In this document: positions 44,947 to 56,109 of the stretch, one piece after another | Layout of the letters: every line of letters begins with the position of its first letter | Position numbering within the stretch: position 1 is the first letter of the stretch | NCBI RefSeq assembly: GCF_000801105.2 | Contig: NC_079514.1 | Span: forward strand, 47,186,515-47,250,514 | Length of the DNA stretch: 64,000 nt | DNA from: Raphanus sativus | Taxonomy: Eukaryota > Streptophyta > Magnoliopsida > Brassicales > Brassicaceae | Direction of reading: 5' to 3' | Translations under genes and position numbers: made by a program | Notes under the pieces: generated by a model | What the model was told of the DNA's origin: nothing | Seen by the model: the letters and a program-made list of their open reading frames with translations, nothing else | The model's database searches: none

Positions 44947-47327
44947 AATTTTGGAAAAGTATAATTCAAAAAAGATTTTTTTTATTTAAATATTTATTTA
45001 TAAGAATCTTTTTCTTTTAACAAAATTTTTTTTTTGAAAATATCATTATATTCAATGTTCTGAAACTCAATCTAAATATGCGGTAAAATCGGTGACTCTA
45101 TATACAATCTGTTTTGGTTTTCAAAAAAAAAGTTTGCTATTTAAAATTTTCACATACCTCGCAAAAAACCCCTAAAACTTGAGATCCCGTTGAACCCATG
45201 AGTGATCTATTATGTAAAAGAATTTGACTTAAATTGTGCATATTCTAAAGTACCCTAATTCATGAAGGTTTAGATGAATGGTGGATATATTATGAATATG
45301 GTGTTCTTATTTTACAAAAATTATTCATATAAAATTTTAGTAATATTAATTTATCATCTTGTTTTAAACGTAACAGATCAATATTTGAGAGGATTCATAC
45401 TAAAATAAAAATAGATCTGATCATCAACGATTCATATACGGTTATTACAATTTAGTGGTTTAAGTTTGAAATACATATAGTTGTTTATATATTTATTTAG
45501 TTTATTTTTATTATTCACATGTTATTAGAATTTTTTTGATGTTTTTTTTGCTTTATTTTAATTTTTAAATTTAATTTAATTATTCATATTAATCATTTAA
45601 ATATTTATTAATTTTAATTTGTTATATATATATATTTATTATATATCTAATAATAAATAATATTATTAGATTTTGACCGGGGCATCAAAAGGCGAAATTA
45701 ATTTTTATTCGAAATTTTATTTACTGAAAATTTGAAATTTTATACATATGTAATTTAATAAAAAGGAATTAAAGTATATATAATTAAATTAAAATTGACA
45801 TGAATATAATTTATGAAAATAAGATAATTCATTTATATAATCCACTTTGTATTATATTTTAAAACTTTAAATTGTAATAAAATTTCGTTAAAAATGTAGT
45901 AAAATCTTATTTTAAGTTTTTATATCGATAAAAAATTATCTTATTATTATACTTTTATCAGAATTATTATATAAATGAAGTATTATCATTTATTAGTTTA
46001 TTCCTAATTTTATCAACATAGTCGAGCTTATTAAAAAAATATTTAACTAAGAAATAAGTTTATATTTTAATATACATATTTACCTTAGACCATTAAAAGA
46101 AATTTCATATATTTAAATTTGATAAAATAAGATGATAAATCTAGTTATTAATATTATTCGATTATTTGGTACCATCGAACTTTACGTTATGTGTTACAAT
46201 TATAACTTTTTGTTGATTATTTCATAAAGATGTTAATATTTATCAACTATAAAAACATATTGAATGATATTATAATTAAATAAAGGGAAATTCTCTCAAA
46301 TAACATTTTATTAAGTTTTTGTCATAAAAATAGTATTCAAAAAATAAAATGACTAAAATAGTCTTTTTATTTTGAAAATTTTAATGTTTATTTTTTACTT
46401 TAAAAAAATTTGAATTCATCCCCTAAACTCCTCCCATTAACTCTAAATCATAAGTCTTAGATTAGTTAACCATAAATGTATAAATGAATATTTACCTTTT
46501 AATAAAACATATTTTGGTCATTTTTCTCTTTGAAAAGCTATTGTTTTTTTTTTAAAAATAAACTAAAAAAATCTATCTAATGGAATTTCTCTAAAATAAT
46601 TTTTGGTTAATATAAAGAATTAAAAATAAATTTATATCTTAATTTTAAATCTTAAAATTAAGTAAAATTAATATCTAGTGGACTATATAAATTAATTATC
46701 TTATTTTCATAAAATCATATTTATATAAATTGTAATTTAACTATCTAAATTTTAAAAAGGTAAATGTTTTCATAAAAGTATATATCTAAAATTCCTAATT
46801 TTCACTATATAATTTGTCAAATTTTTTTAATTAATTCTGCGTTTTGAAAATCAAGTACAGTATTTTTTTAAGTTTATACCATTTTTCTTGTAATAAACGT
46901 CTTAATCATTTACGTAATCTCTTTCTTAATCTGAATATTTAAACGATCAGTCCATCGGTAGGTGTGTTTAATAATGTCTCATAACATTCAGTTACACATC
47001 GAAGGGCTTCACGACAAACCACGTGGCATGATGACTTCACTACTCTCTCTCTCTCTTTCTCTCTTTCTTCAATCGTCGTCTTCTTCGCACTTTGTCACTT
47101 TATTACTTCATCTCTTTTGCTTCCGAGAGAAAGAACCACAGATCTCTCCCGTGCCTTATCTCCATTTCTCTCTTCTTCAGATTCCCAATCTCAAATCGCC
47201 TTAGAAAATTTCCTGCAAAAGAGAAGAAACACACACACCATCACATCAATTCATCATCGAAGAGGAGGATCGTACACGGACTATGTAAGATTAGATCTAT
47301 GATGGTTGGGTAAAAGAGAAAAAAAGA

Positions 47328-47438
47328 ATGGATCAGATGCAGAGAAGAGAACCGAGAAGGGTGTGGTTAGGTTTACAAAACACAATAGTTCTCCTCGTGG
47401 GTGGAAACCATACCTCCTCCAGGTTTTGCTCTCGCTAA
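47328..47438 (+). CDS. conserved-type upstream ORF (36 codons)
   Basis: A complete ATG-to-TAA frame of 36 residues lies in the 5' leader, 112 bases before the main start codon. It begins MDQMQRREPRRVW and ends HTSSRFCSR, with a hydrophobic middle (IVLLVG). The main gene resembles Arabidopsis At3g53400/At5g03190, which as I recall carry conserved peptide uORFs (CPuORF46/47). Such peptides typically stall ribosomes on themselves and repress the main frame, sometimes in response to a metabolite. The basic N-terminus and a Ser/Cys/Arg tail right at the stop codon fit a stalling peptide. A tiny second uORF (MMVG) sits at 47299-47313. Peptide conservation was not checked here. Confidence 0.7.
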   Translation: MDQMQRREPRRVWLGLQNTIVLLVGGNHTSSRFCSR

Positions 47439-47463
47439 ATCTCCCTTCCTTCCTCCTTAATTG

Positions 47464-47487
47464 AATCTCTCTCTCTCTCTCTCTCTT
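47464..47487 (+). repeat. CT microsatellite in 5' leader
   Basis: About 11 CT units between the uORF stop and the main start codon. CT-rich leaders are common in plant transcripts. Confidence 0.85.
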
Positions 47488-47550
47488 CCGAGTAAAAAAA
47501 AAAACAAAGATCCGATCTTGTTTTAACTGTTGGATTCCTCTTCCTCGCCA

Positions 47551-48942
47551 ATGGGCCTTCAGCTCCTGAAGCTGAAACTAACCCCCACCACAACTTCTCT
47601 CCGTCGGCGCGTGATCCTACGCGCCCTCGTGATCCTCTGCGCTTTCTCCGTCGTATCAATCCTTCGAAACCTCAACGGAGCTTACCAAGAAGAACAGACT
47701 CACCACCACCGTAAGGTCGATGACTGCGCCGTGAACTTCGCCTTCCTCGGCCCGTTCCTCTTCTCCGGCAACAACGGCCTCCTCTCCTCCAACACCTTCC
47801 TCAAACCCGTCTGGAACTTCATAGAGTCGGAGAAATGCAAGAAAAACATCGACTTGGCCACCCAAGTCGTCGCCGAGCTTAAAGGTCTAAACTTGCTGAG
47901 CAACGACGCGAAAGCTCTCTGTATCGGCATGAGATCGGTCTCGGCTCTTCTCGCCATGAACTCGCAAGGGATCTCCGACGCTCGCGTGAGCCACCACGCG
48001 CCACCTGTCTTCGCTTTCAAGCACAGGAAGTTCGCTAGTGGGTACTTACAGTACGACGACGCTTCCTTCGGTTTCGTCTTGTCTACCGATCTCGAGACGG
48101 TTTCTGTTGTTTATGAGATCGAGCGTGTGCTTAAGCCCGGTGGGACCGGAGCCATGCTTGTTGGGTCCGACTCTAACGGGTTGGTTAGATCCGTCTCTCC
48201 TGTTTCTTCCCTGCTGAAGAACTCGAGTGTTGTCCACGTTGGTTCCTTAGGTGAAGAGGTTTTGGTTGTGTTCAGGAGAAACGGTGAAGATAGTTACCGT
48301 TTTGATCAAACTCTTCCGGGTGATTGCTCCTCTGTGCTTAATAGCAAACCCTACGTTGGGTTGTTGGAGCCTCTTCTCGAGGAGAAACGTTCGGATTTCG
48401 AGAGAAGGATCCATTACTTGCCTGAGTTTATTGATCTCTCTTCCAGGAAGAGGCTGGTGTACATTGATATCGGAGCGGCGGATCATCTGACAACACCGAG
48501 ATCGAATTGGTTCTTCCCGTCGTATCCTATCGACAAGAAAGCTTTTAACAGCTATTTTGTGCATCACAACACATCTATCTTGACTTCTTATGTCAAAAGT
48601 CCTGGTGTTACCTTCATCTACCATCCGGGACTGGCGGGAACAGTAGCTAGTCCGAGAGAGCATGAAGAAGAAGAACCTTTTGTAGAAGATGACAGCTTTG
48701 ATTTTCTGGCATGGTTCAAGGAGACAGCAAGCTTCGCTGATTTTGTGGTTCTGAAGATGAACACAGGCGAAGCCGAGCTGAAGTTTCTGTCGGAGCTGAT
48801 AAAGACTGGTGAGATCTGCTCAGTTGATGAACTGTTTCTTCACTGCACAGGGTATGGAGACTGCACTAGTATCATAAAGAGCCTCAGAAACAGTGGCGTC
48901 TTTGTTCATCAGTGGTGGGAAGACGAAGAGCTCAGCAGCTAA
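47551..48942 (+). CDS. membrane-anchored methyltransferase-like protein
   Basis: Intronless, 463 residues. Residues about 21-39 form a single hydrophobic helix after a basic stretch (SLRRR), typical of a type II anchor of the Golgi or endomembranes. A Rossmann-like region follows (ALCIGMRSVSALLAM, then the LKPGGTGAML segment usual in SAM-dependent methyltransferases). The C-terminal half has YIDIGAADHL and FIYHPGLAG, as in the plant family with an FkbM-like/DUF7870 domain. The GxGxG-type SAM loop is not clear, so catalysis is uncertain. I chose the ATG at 47551; the longer frame upstream has no ATG. Likely ortholog of At3g53400 (memory). Its leader carries the uORF above, so it is probably translationally controlled. 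Confidence 0.8.
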   Translation: MGLQLLKLKLTPTTTSLRRRVILRALVILCAFSVVSILRNLNGAYQEEQTHHHRKVDDCAVNFAFLGPFLFSGNNGLLSSNTFLKPVWNFIESEKCKKNIDLATQVVAELKGLNLLSNDAKALCIGMRSVSALLAMNSQGISDARVSHHAPPVFAFKHRKFASGYLQYDDASFGFVLSTDLETVSVVYEIERVLKPGGTGAMLVGSDSNGLVRSVSPVSSLLKNSSVVHVGSLGEEVLVVFRRNGEDSYRFDQTLPGDCSSVLNSKPYVGLLEPLLEEKRSDFERRIHYLPEFIDLSSRKRLVYIDIGAADHLTTPRSNWFFPSYPIDKKAFNSYFVHHNTSILTSYVKSPGVTFIYHPGLAGTVASPREHEEEEPFVEDDSFDFLAWFKETASFADFVVLKMNTGEAELKFLSELIKTGEICSVDELFLHCTGYGDCTSIIKSLRNSGVFVHQWWEDEELSS

Positions 48943-50641
48943 ATGAAAGCTTTAAAACTAAAAAGTATGTTGTTTGATAAGTTATGTTGTTGTTTTTCTA
49001 TGTTTGTTACAATCTTTGCTCATGTATAGAGCAAAGCCACAGAAGTTAGCCCCAGCGACCCGGCGCTTCTATGGTTCTACCTAAAATAAGCAGTCGCCAT
49101 TATGAACTATCTGTATGTCTGTTTTTCAATGAAGTTGCTATGTTGTGTGTTTCTACTTATTCTAATACTCTGTTTATTCAACTAATCACAAGACCTGATC
49201 GTATACTAAAGATAGAGGGATTGAATGAAAAGAAAAGCAAGTATTTTAAGTGTCATTTGATATAATGTAATTAGTAACTTGAGTTTTAACGACTGCATAT
49301 CTACCACAAGCAAGAACACTGGGAGGCTGACTCTGTACAAACAGAGGAAGAGCAACACGGAAAATTCAACTGTTCGAGCTATCGGTATTGATCTCCACCG
49401 GTTATCTGTAGATGGGAGGTTTGTCTCCACTCCAAAGTTCATTTGGAACGCAACACGCCACTGATATGGCCTCATGATTTTTGTGAGAGGGTAAGTGGTA
49501 AGTGAATAGACTGAAGAGAAGATTTTATAGGAGACCAGTTAACATCTACCAAGTGATTAGTGTTCTACTTCGAGGCCACAACTATGAGAGTAAGTAAAGT
49601 AGATTGGCACAAGATATAGCTTGAAGAAACAAATCACTTAACGAGCTCGAAGCTCTCTAGTAATATTGGAAAATGAGAAAACAACATTTTAACAGTCGAT
49701 TGATATTAAAAACCCTCTGTTCTACTCTTTGGCTTAGGTTATGAACATTTTCCAATTTTATCTTTTGTTTCAAAAGTCTTGAAGACCTAAACCGTAATCT
49801 TGTTTTCAGAGTTTCAAATGTTTTAGACGATTGAATCTGACTTTCGGAGAGCATGATTGTTCTACACTTGCGCTAGTTCAAAAAACATACATGAAAACAC
49901 GAACAGTGGGAGCTAAAGACTTTAAGACCCAACCCAATCTTGTTCTCAGAGTTAAAATGTTTTAAACGATTGAAACCGACTTTCGGAGAGCATGATTGAT
50001 CTACACTTGCGCTTGTTCAAGAAACATACAAAAAAACACGAACAGTAGGAGCTAAAGACTTTATGAACATTACACAACAGAAAAAGCAATCTCGAACAAA
50101 TAGACAAGAACTCGCAGGAATGTTCTATTTTTTTTTTTGCTGACAGAAAAATCGTATTTGGGAATTGTTCATGAAATCAAATGACCATGTTATCCACTCT
50201 ATGAAAGACATAAGTGACTAACATAAACCCTAATGATATTCAAGTAGAAGAAGGCAGAGTTATAAGAAGAATGCAAACACAGGTTCACGAAAAAGATTTG
50301 AAGACGATACTACCAATTGATAAAAAACATAACTTTAAATGAGTATGCAATGAACCCTAACATTACACTAATTCAGTAAACTAGAACAAGTCCAGGAATC
50401 AAATAAAATAGTCAATCCCTATACCATGAATACACAAAAACCAATAATCAAGAAACAATCCTAAAAGATCAAAGCTCCAAACTTTATAGAAAGCAATGGC
50501 ATAGATAGAACATGAACATCAAATGCAAATTCAAATTCAAATTCTCATGACAAAACAAAGAAAGATCCTTAAACAGAGATAACAAAACCAAACAACAACC
50601 CAAAACTAAAGATAAAATCTTTTTCCTTTCCTTCCTTTTCC
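48943..50641. other. convergent intergenic region
   Basis: Contains the 3' UTRs of both flanking genes. 49290-49470 is gene-like in base composition, but no family is recognised. The tandem duplication at 49784-50063 is listed separately. Confidence 0.35.
49784..50063. repeat. tandem duplication, two ~140-bp units
   Basis: Units 49784-49923 and 49924-50063 share TTTCGGAGAGCATGATTG, CTACACTTGCGCT and GAGCTAAAGACTTTA with few differences, an offset of exactly 140 bp at the CTTGTTYTCAG word. Confidence 0.85.
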
Positions 50642-51142
50642 TTAGTTCTCAGGAATCTCAATCTCACCCTCTTGAATCTCCTGCTGAAGATCCTTGGGAT
50701 CCTTCCCATCAACAGTGCATCCAACAGACACACACGTACCCAGAATCTCCCTCACGGTCCCACTCAGCTCCTTAGCAATAGATCTAGGCCTCATGATCCT
50801 AGCGATCTCAATCACGTCATCAAACGAAATGTTCCCATTGTGCTTGATGTTCTTCACCTTCTTCCTGTCTCTCTCCGGCTCCTTCAAGGCCTTGATGACG
50901 AGAGCAGCGGCGGACGGAACCACCGTGACCTTAGCCTGACGGTTCTGAACGGTTAGCTTGACTGTGACGCGGAGTCCTTTCCACTCTTTGGCTGTCTCTT
51001 TGGCGATGTCTTCTCCGATCTTCTTTGGTGCGAGACCGAGAGGACCGATCTTGGGAGCGAGGGAACTGGCTGCTCCGACTTCTCCTCCGGTTACGCGGAC
51101 GTAGACGTCGACGATCGCGCTCGGGTCCAACTTCGGCGGCAT
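50642..51142 (-). CDS. 60S ribosomal protein L12 (uL11)
   Basis: Intronless cytosolic ribosomal protein of 166 residues, the normal length. It forms the base of the ribosomal stalk, binding 25S rRNA and the P-protein complex near the GTPase centre. The N-terminal domain shows [18 protein letters not shown]; the C-terminal rRNA-binding domain shows [17 protein letters not shown] and [14 protein letters not shown]. The frame is intact from MPPKLDP to the stop. It corresponds to At3g53430/At2g37190, from memory. Its upstream region has ribosomal-protein promoter motifs. It closes the collinear block. Confidence 0.97.
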   Translation of the reverse strand: MPPKLDPSAIVDVYVRVTGGEVGAASSLAPKIGPLGLAPKKIGEDIAKETAKEWKGLRVTVKLTVQNRQAKVTVVPSAAALVIKALKEPERDRKKVKNIKHNGNISFDDVIEIARIMRPRSIAKELSGTVREILGTCVSVGCTVDGKDPKDLQQEIQEGEIEIPEN

Positions 51143-51201
51143 GGTTGTTAGAGTCTATTGTTTCGGCTCTTGCTGAGTGTGGGAGGCGCAGTGAAATGAG
51201 A

Positions 51202-51263
51202 TTTTAGGGTTTTTGAAGATGGTGGTGAGGTCGAAACCTAATGGGCTTTTATTTGCGGGCCGA
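51202..51263 (-). promoter_or_regulatory. telo-box and site II-like motifs of L12
   Basis: On the minus strand AAACCCTAAAA (51202-51212) is a telo-box. GCCCATTA (about 51239-51246) and GGCCCG (about 51257-51262) are site II-like TCP targets. A telo-box with site II elements is the standard arrangement in plant ribosomal-protein promoters. Confidence 0.7.
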
Positions 51264-52311
51264 TGTAAGTTACGAATTTATCCATCTCGTGACACGGCCC
51301 AACTCAAGCACGTAAGCTAGAAAGGTTTAAACAAGGCATTGCATGAGAAGTACTGTACATTGATCATCTCATGGAAGGGAGGCTAAAAAGAAAATTGAGT
51401 GTAATCATGACCGGTCCTACACAAATTTCATCTTATAGTATTTTTTATAGAAAGAAATCGGTTAAATGAATTAATGTACTTTATTAATTGCTTATGTCTA
51501 TAAATTTAAACAATTGTTTCTATCATCATTTAAATTTTAGACAAAGAAATGTTGAAATATAATTTTTTTATTCATACATCTACTATATTAATTTAGAGTC
51601 CTATTTGAAAATTACCATGGCATGTTTTTTTTTGGGCCTATTGAAAATGTTGTGACTAATTAGCTAACATCTATTATTTCTAGGTATCATTAAAATATCT
51701 AATATATATACTTTAATATTCAACTAGATTTACGAGACTCTACGACACCATACAAACAAATTAAACAAATAGATATTTCCAACTTGGGTTTACAATTCGA
51801 AGGTGAAGAGAATCTCAATCTGCTATCACCAAAAGATGGGCAACTAGAGAATGGGGGTTTTACATGATACTAACAAATGATTGATCATGTTCATGTGTGT
51901 TGTTGTTACAGACATCATTAAGATATTAGTTTATCTGTTTCAAACTTTTCAACTTATTTTAATCCTTTCATATATATTGACGAGAGAATACAATAGCGAT
52001 CAGAAATTCAGTAGTGTATAGCCCTTTATTTTCATGTCTGCAGGTGTGCTTTGTTCTAGCGTGGTTGATCGGTGATACCTGCATCAGTTTACAGCCATGT
52101 TACACGATCTGTATTTTTTTTCAAAAAAAACACTCCAACAGATAAACATAAATAACTTTTTCAAATAATATTATGTTTTATCAAAAAAATAATAATATTA
52201 TGTTATAGTTCAAAATAACATACATATATTTTATAATACATTTGTTGCTGTATGTTATTATAGGTCTAAAATAGAACTAAATTGTTTTAAATGATAAAAT
52301 CTAAATAATAA
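51264..52311. other. intergenic DNA
   Basis: AT-rich, no gene recognised. Confidence 0.4.
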
Positions 52312-53017
52312 GGAGTGGGCACTTCGGTTATTTTATCGGTTCGGTTCGGGTTCGGTTCGGTTTGGTTAATTCGGTTCAATGATTTATCCAACCAAAGTAA
52401 ACCATAGTTAGTTCGGTTTGGATCGGTTTCGGTTCGGTTTGAACTCAGTTCGGTTTGAATTCGGTTCGGTTTTAAAACACAAATGCATGGTCATAAAATC
52501 ATCGTGTTGACGATTATAAGAAACTAAATTATGTTGACTAAATTCAATATAAAACTGAAAAAAACTTTTAGAAACACAAAACATTTATAAGAGCACAATC
52601 AAATCAAAATTAACTATAATAAATAGAAAATTAAAAAAACATCGTTAATAATACCTCTACAAAATAAACTATGTAAACTAAATATAATGTAAAACTGAAA
52701 CAAAAACTTTAACAAATTATAAACATCAAACCTAAAGTAAATAGAAAACTAAAAAAAAAATCCTTAATAAAATTAACAATAACTTTAGTCTTAGCATTTT
52801 AGTATATTGTATATTGCTAATATGCACATTGGTTATGAGTTCGGTTTAGTTTGGTTCGGTTCAACGTGCTTCGGTTCGGATCGGGTTCGGTTCGGTTGGT
52901 TCGGGTTGGGAAAATCTTAAACCTAACTGTTTGATAATAGACTTTGGTTCGGTTCGAATCGGTTTCGGTTCGGTTGGTTCGGTTCGATCGGTTCGGTTCG
53001 GTTTTTTTGCCCACCCT
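52312..53017. mobile_element. terminal-inverted-repeat element rich in CGGTT words
   Basis: The ends GGAGTGGGCA and TGCCCACCCT are inverted repeats. Just inside each end lies a block of GGTTCGGTTCGG-type words (about 52335-52475 and 52830-53010). The AT-rich centre has no gene. The open frames across the right block (rich in Arg, Asn, Thr) are translations of the simple repeat. The superfamily is not certain. Confidence 0.55.
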
Positions 53018-53203
53018 AATTTGTATTGATTATGAAAATCTGAACAATAGTGCTGATTTGTTGTTACCAAATCAAGTGATATTATCAAACAAAAAACTAC
53101 TAATTAACTGAATATACAAAGAATCTAAACAATTATCAATAATAACAAAGAATCTAAACAATATACCAATTTGTTGTTGCCAAATCTAAGCATTATTTTA
53201 TTA
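53018..53203. other. spacer between transposons
   Basis: A small duplicated AACAAAGAATCTAAACAA word. Nothing else is seen. Confidence 0.3.
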
Positions 53204-53657
53204 TCTATATTATTAAAAGAAAATCATTCCAAAAAAATCTATGTAAATAAAATCGTTAGACCCTTTCATTATCATTATTTAGTCCATCCTATTATATACT
53301 AACCTCTATTATAGCAACCAAAAATATATTAATATAATTAATATATTATCACAATAAGTCTATACAGCTTCATTTACTTATAGTATATATCATTTAAGAA
53401 TTGAATGCGGTGGAGAATTTTCTTGCACACTCTTACATATAGTAAACAATTTATTCTATTAAAACAAGAATATTATTTATTGATAAATCTTATGTCCAAC
53501 TATATATTTTATTTATTTAAGGGATTGTTCTATCATATTAAATTAAGATTAAATATAAATATGACTACAAAAAGCTCAAATATAAAAAAATAAAATTTTC
53601 AAAAAAATATTAAAACGAAAAAATATATCCGTCCTTTAAGGACGGGTTAGAATCTAG
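53204..53657 (+). mobile_element. complete small non-autonomous Helitron
   Basis: 5' end TCTATATTATTAAAAGAAAATC after an A at 53203. 3' end with a perfect hairpin CCGTCCTTTAAGGACGG (53630-53646), spacer and CTAG at 53654-53657, then T. All Helitron hallmarks are present in 454 bp: TC start, CTRR end, palindrome about 7 bp before the end, and A/T insertion. No RepHel gene, so it depends on an autonomous relative. Confidence 0.85.
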
Positions 53658-54434
53658 TATATATTATAATACATTCATGGATTTTATCTTGTGTTAACTA
53701 GTTTTCATATTTTAGGTTGTTTTATGTATCTATATATCCACAAGAATCAATTCAAAAAATAAAAGTATATTTCTGATTTGTTTCTTCAGTGAATTATAAA
53801 ATCTCAATATGTTAAAAATAAGAGACGTAGATTTTTATATAATGTTTAAATTCTAATTGAATCCGACACAAATTATTCAAATCCGGTACGTTTTACAAGT
53901 TTTTGGTTTTTAAACAGGTTTATAAACATTTCAATCCGAATGCTTGGACCCGATGTAAACTGTAAACAAAAGTGTCAAGAGTTCCAGAGTTTTTTCGTTT
54001 TACGGTTTTTTGCTGTAATTATATTTAAATTTTTTATAATGTTTAAACTTTATTTTTATCTATTAAAATAATAAAAATAATCGATAAGAATTTCTACTTT
54101 TGTTTTGGATATTTAATTTAAAAATTGTTTTTAACATTTGGTTAAATGCACTAATTTAAAAAAAAAAAAATCTTAACCATTTTGATCTATATTTTCTTGA
54201 CCTGCATATCGTATTAAGGTTCCGAATGGAAAAAGCATTTCAAGCGGTGCAGATCAAGCAGATCATGCAAGATAAGTGCAGATCAAGCAGATCATGCAAG
54301 ATAAGTGCAGATCAAACGGATCATGTAGGAAAAATGCAAATCAAGAAGGAGAAGTTATTTTAGAAGTTATGAATGGTAAAATCAGTCCAAAAATGCAGAT
54401 CATATATTTAAACAATAAAAGTTACACCAAAATA
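53658..54434. other. AT-rich spacer with 29-bp tandem repeat
   Basis: A 29-bp unit (CAGATCAAGCAGATCATGCA plus nine bases) is repeated three times at about 54249-54335, the last copy worn. No gene is seen. Confidence 0.5.
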
Positions 54435-55770
54435 TCAAAATACATAATGAAAAAATACATAAACAAATATAAAATAATAATGATTTGCCCATAACATATG
54501 TGCAATATTGTCTCTCATATTTGTCATATGATCTCTATCAGCAATATTTTTTGTCTCCATGTCATTTATATCACTTTCAGAATCTTCGTTGTTGATATTT
54601 GTATGTCTCACTTTTTCAACAAAATCTTCATCAAAAATAATTTAAAATTCTGATAGAATTATGTAGTCCCATTGTAGCAGTTACCACTCTCTTTTGAACT
54701 GCAATATCATATCTCGGAAAATCACTCAAAATCCTCCTTTTCTTCTTTCAAACTCCAAATATCCTTTCAATAACAGAACATAGAGATGCATGACATCAAT
54801 TAAAAAGTTCTTGTTTATTCTTAGAAGGAGGACCATTGTTGAAATGAGACATATGATACCTAATAACTTCATTCCGAGAAGATATATAGGGAGCAAAAAA
54901 ACTTTGCTTATTTGGATACCCAGAATCAACTACATAATACTTGTCTCCTGGAGGTAAATTATTTGGATACCCAGAATCAACTACATAATACTTGTCTCCT
55001 GGAGGTAAAGGAAATTCAGAATCACCGTCATGTGCCATCGTGAGAACTGCTGTATCGTGACATGATTCAGATGCTCCATTCCAAACATACGTAAACAACA
55101 TATTTAGATCACATATCGCCATTATGTTAAATGATGTCCTATCATGTCGATTCCAATACATTCCTTGCAGTTCAAGCTTCACTTTAACACATACATGTAC
55201 TCCATCCATAGCTCCCAAAAACTCACTAAAATATGGCCAATATATTCTATCCGTTTGCAGCCTTTCAGGAATTCGGAGTAGTTCTCGTCTTGTTGGAGTT
55301 TTAACGTAATCACAAGCAAGTAACTCTGTAGCCGTAAGAACTTCAAAGAATTTTCTATTCACCGTCTCTTGTGTCTGTCCAAACCGTGATCCAACATCTC
55401 TTTGAACTTCATTGTGCCCACAAGTTCTAAAAAACATAGCCACACTCTCTTCAATGGTAACGTTAAGAGTGGGGCGTAAACCATATTTTGATTGTAGTAT
55501 GTCATATAAAGACCTAAAAACACCAAGAGACATTCGTAGTAACTGAAGACACGCAGCATCGTCTACTTGTAGTCGACGCCAAATATTTCTCCATCCTAAA
55601 CCACCATCGGTTTGAACTAGTCCTCTTTCAAAATAACGATTGTAATAACTCAATGATGGTTTAATTATTAACTCTTCAAATTGCTCATTTTCTAAATTCC
55701 ATAACTCAATTCTTTCATTGTGATTTAGACTTTGGGGATATTGTGATCGCAACTGACATATATGAAAAGC
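54435..55770 (-). pseudogene. PIF/Harbinger transposase, decayed
   Basis: DDE_Tnp_4-type (HARBI1-like) nuclease. Intact landmarks on the minus strand are RTCGHNEVQRDVGSRFG, the first catalytic Asp in GAMDGVHV, the second in ICDLNMLFTYVW (with the SCHDTAVL block after it), and YYVVDSGYPN before the C-terminus. Lesions: a 51-bp tandem duplication (54908-54958 and 54959-55009) repeating LPPGDKYYVVDSGYPN, a stop at about 54798, a TGA in place of a tryptophan codon at about 54745, and a shifted frame in the tail, which still reads to about 54435. An acceptor-like site precedes 55770, so an upstream exon is likely. The protein cannot be active. Confidence 0.85.
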
Positions 55771-56109
55771 CTGAAAATTTAACCACAAAATTAAAACTAA
55801 ATCAGTGAAAAATATCATTAACCAAACGTACAATACATAACAGACATAACAAAATAAAATATGAAACAAACCATAACAACGACAAACAAAGCATGAATCT
55901 TATTAAGCTAGTTATCCGAAGTGGAATCAATTTCTTGTGTTTCATTTAGATTTAGTCCTCGTTCAGTTTCCCAGATGTTGAACAATCCTCCTCGTCTTCG
56001 TGGACGCTATGCTTTACTTGTAGAAGCATAGTTTGTGAAACCAAATTTCCGTGATACTCCTCTGTTAAAATTCTCGGAAACAAAAACTTATTTTTCATGT
56101 GAAACTCCT

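Larger units (their letters stand above)
41745..47298. other. long gene-free, AT-rich stretch
   Basis: No gene is recognised in about 5.5 kb. Seen inside: a second worn Stowaway-like MITE at about 42900-43146, Helitron-end-like hairpins near 43310 and 43432, and telomere-like repeats at 44780-44946 (listed separately). 46960-47298 is pyrimidine-rich upstream/leader DNA of the next gene, with a CT repeat at 47042-47060. Confidence 0.45.

Noticed and set aside
49206..49475. 89-residue minus-strand ORF with gene-like composition
   Set aside because: I could not tie it to any family, and its second half is simply hydrophobic. It may be a relic of a lost neighbour, but the sequence does not show it.
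52817..53088. Arg/Thr/Asn-rich ORFs on the minus strand
   Set aside because: They are translations of the GGTTCGG simple repeat inside a transposon, not protein genes.
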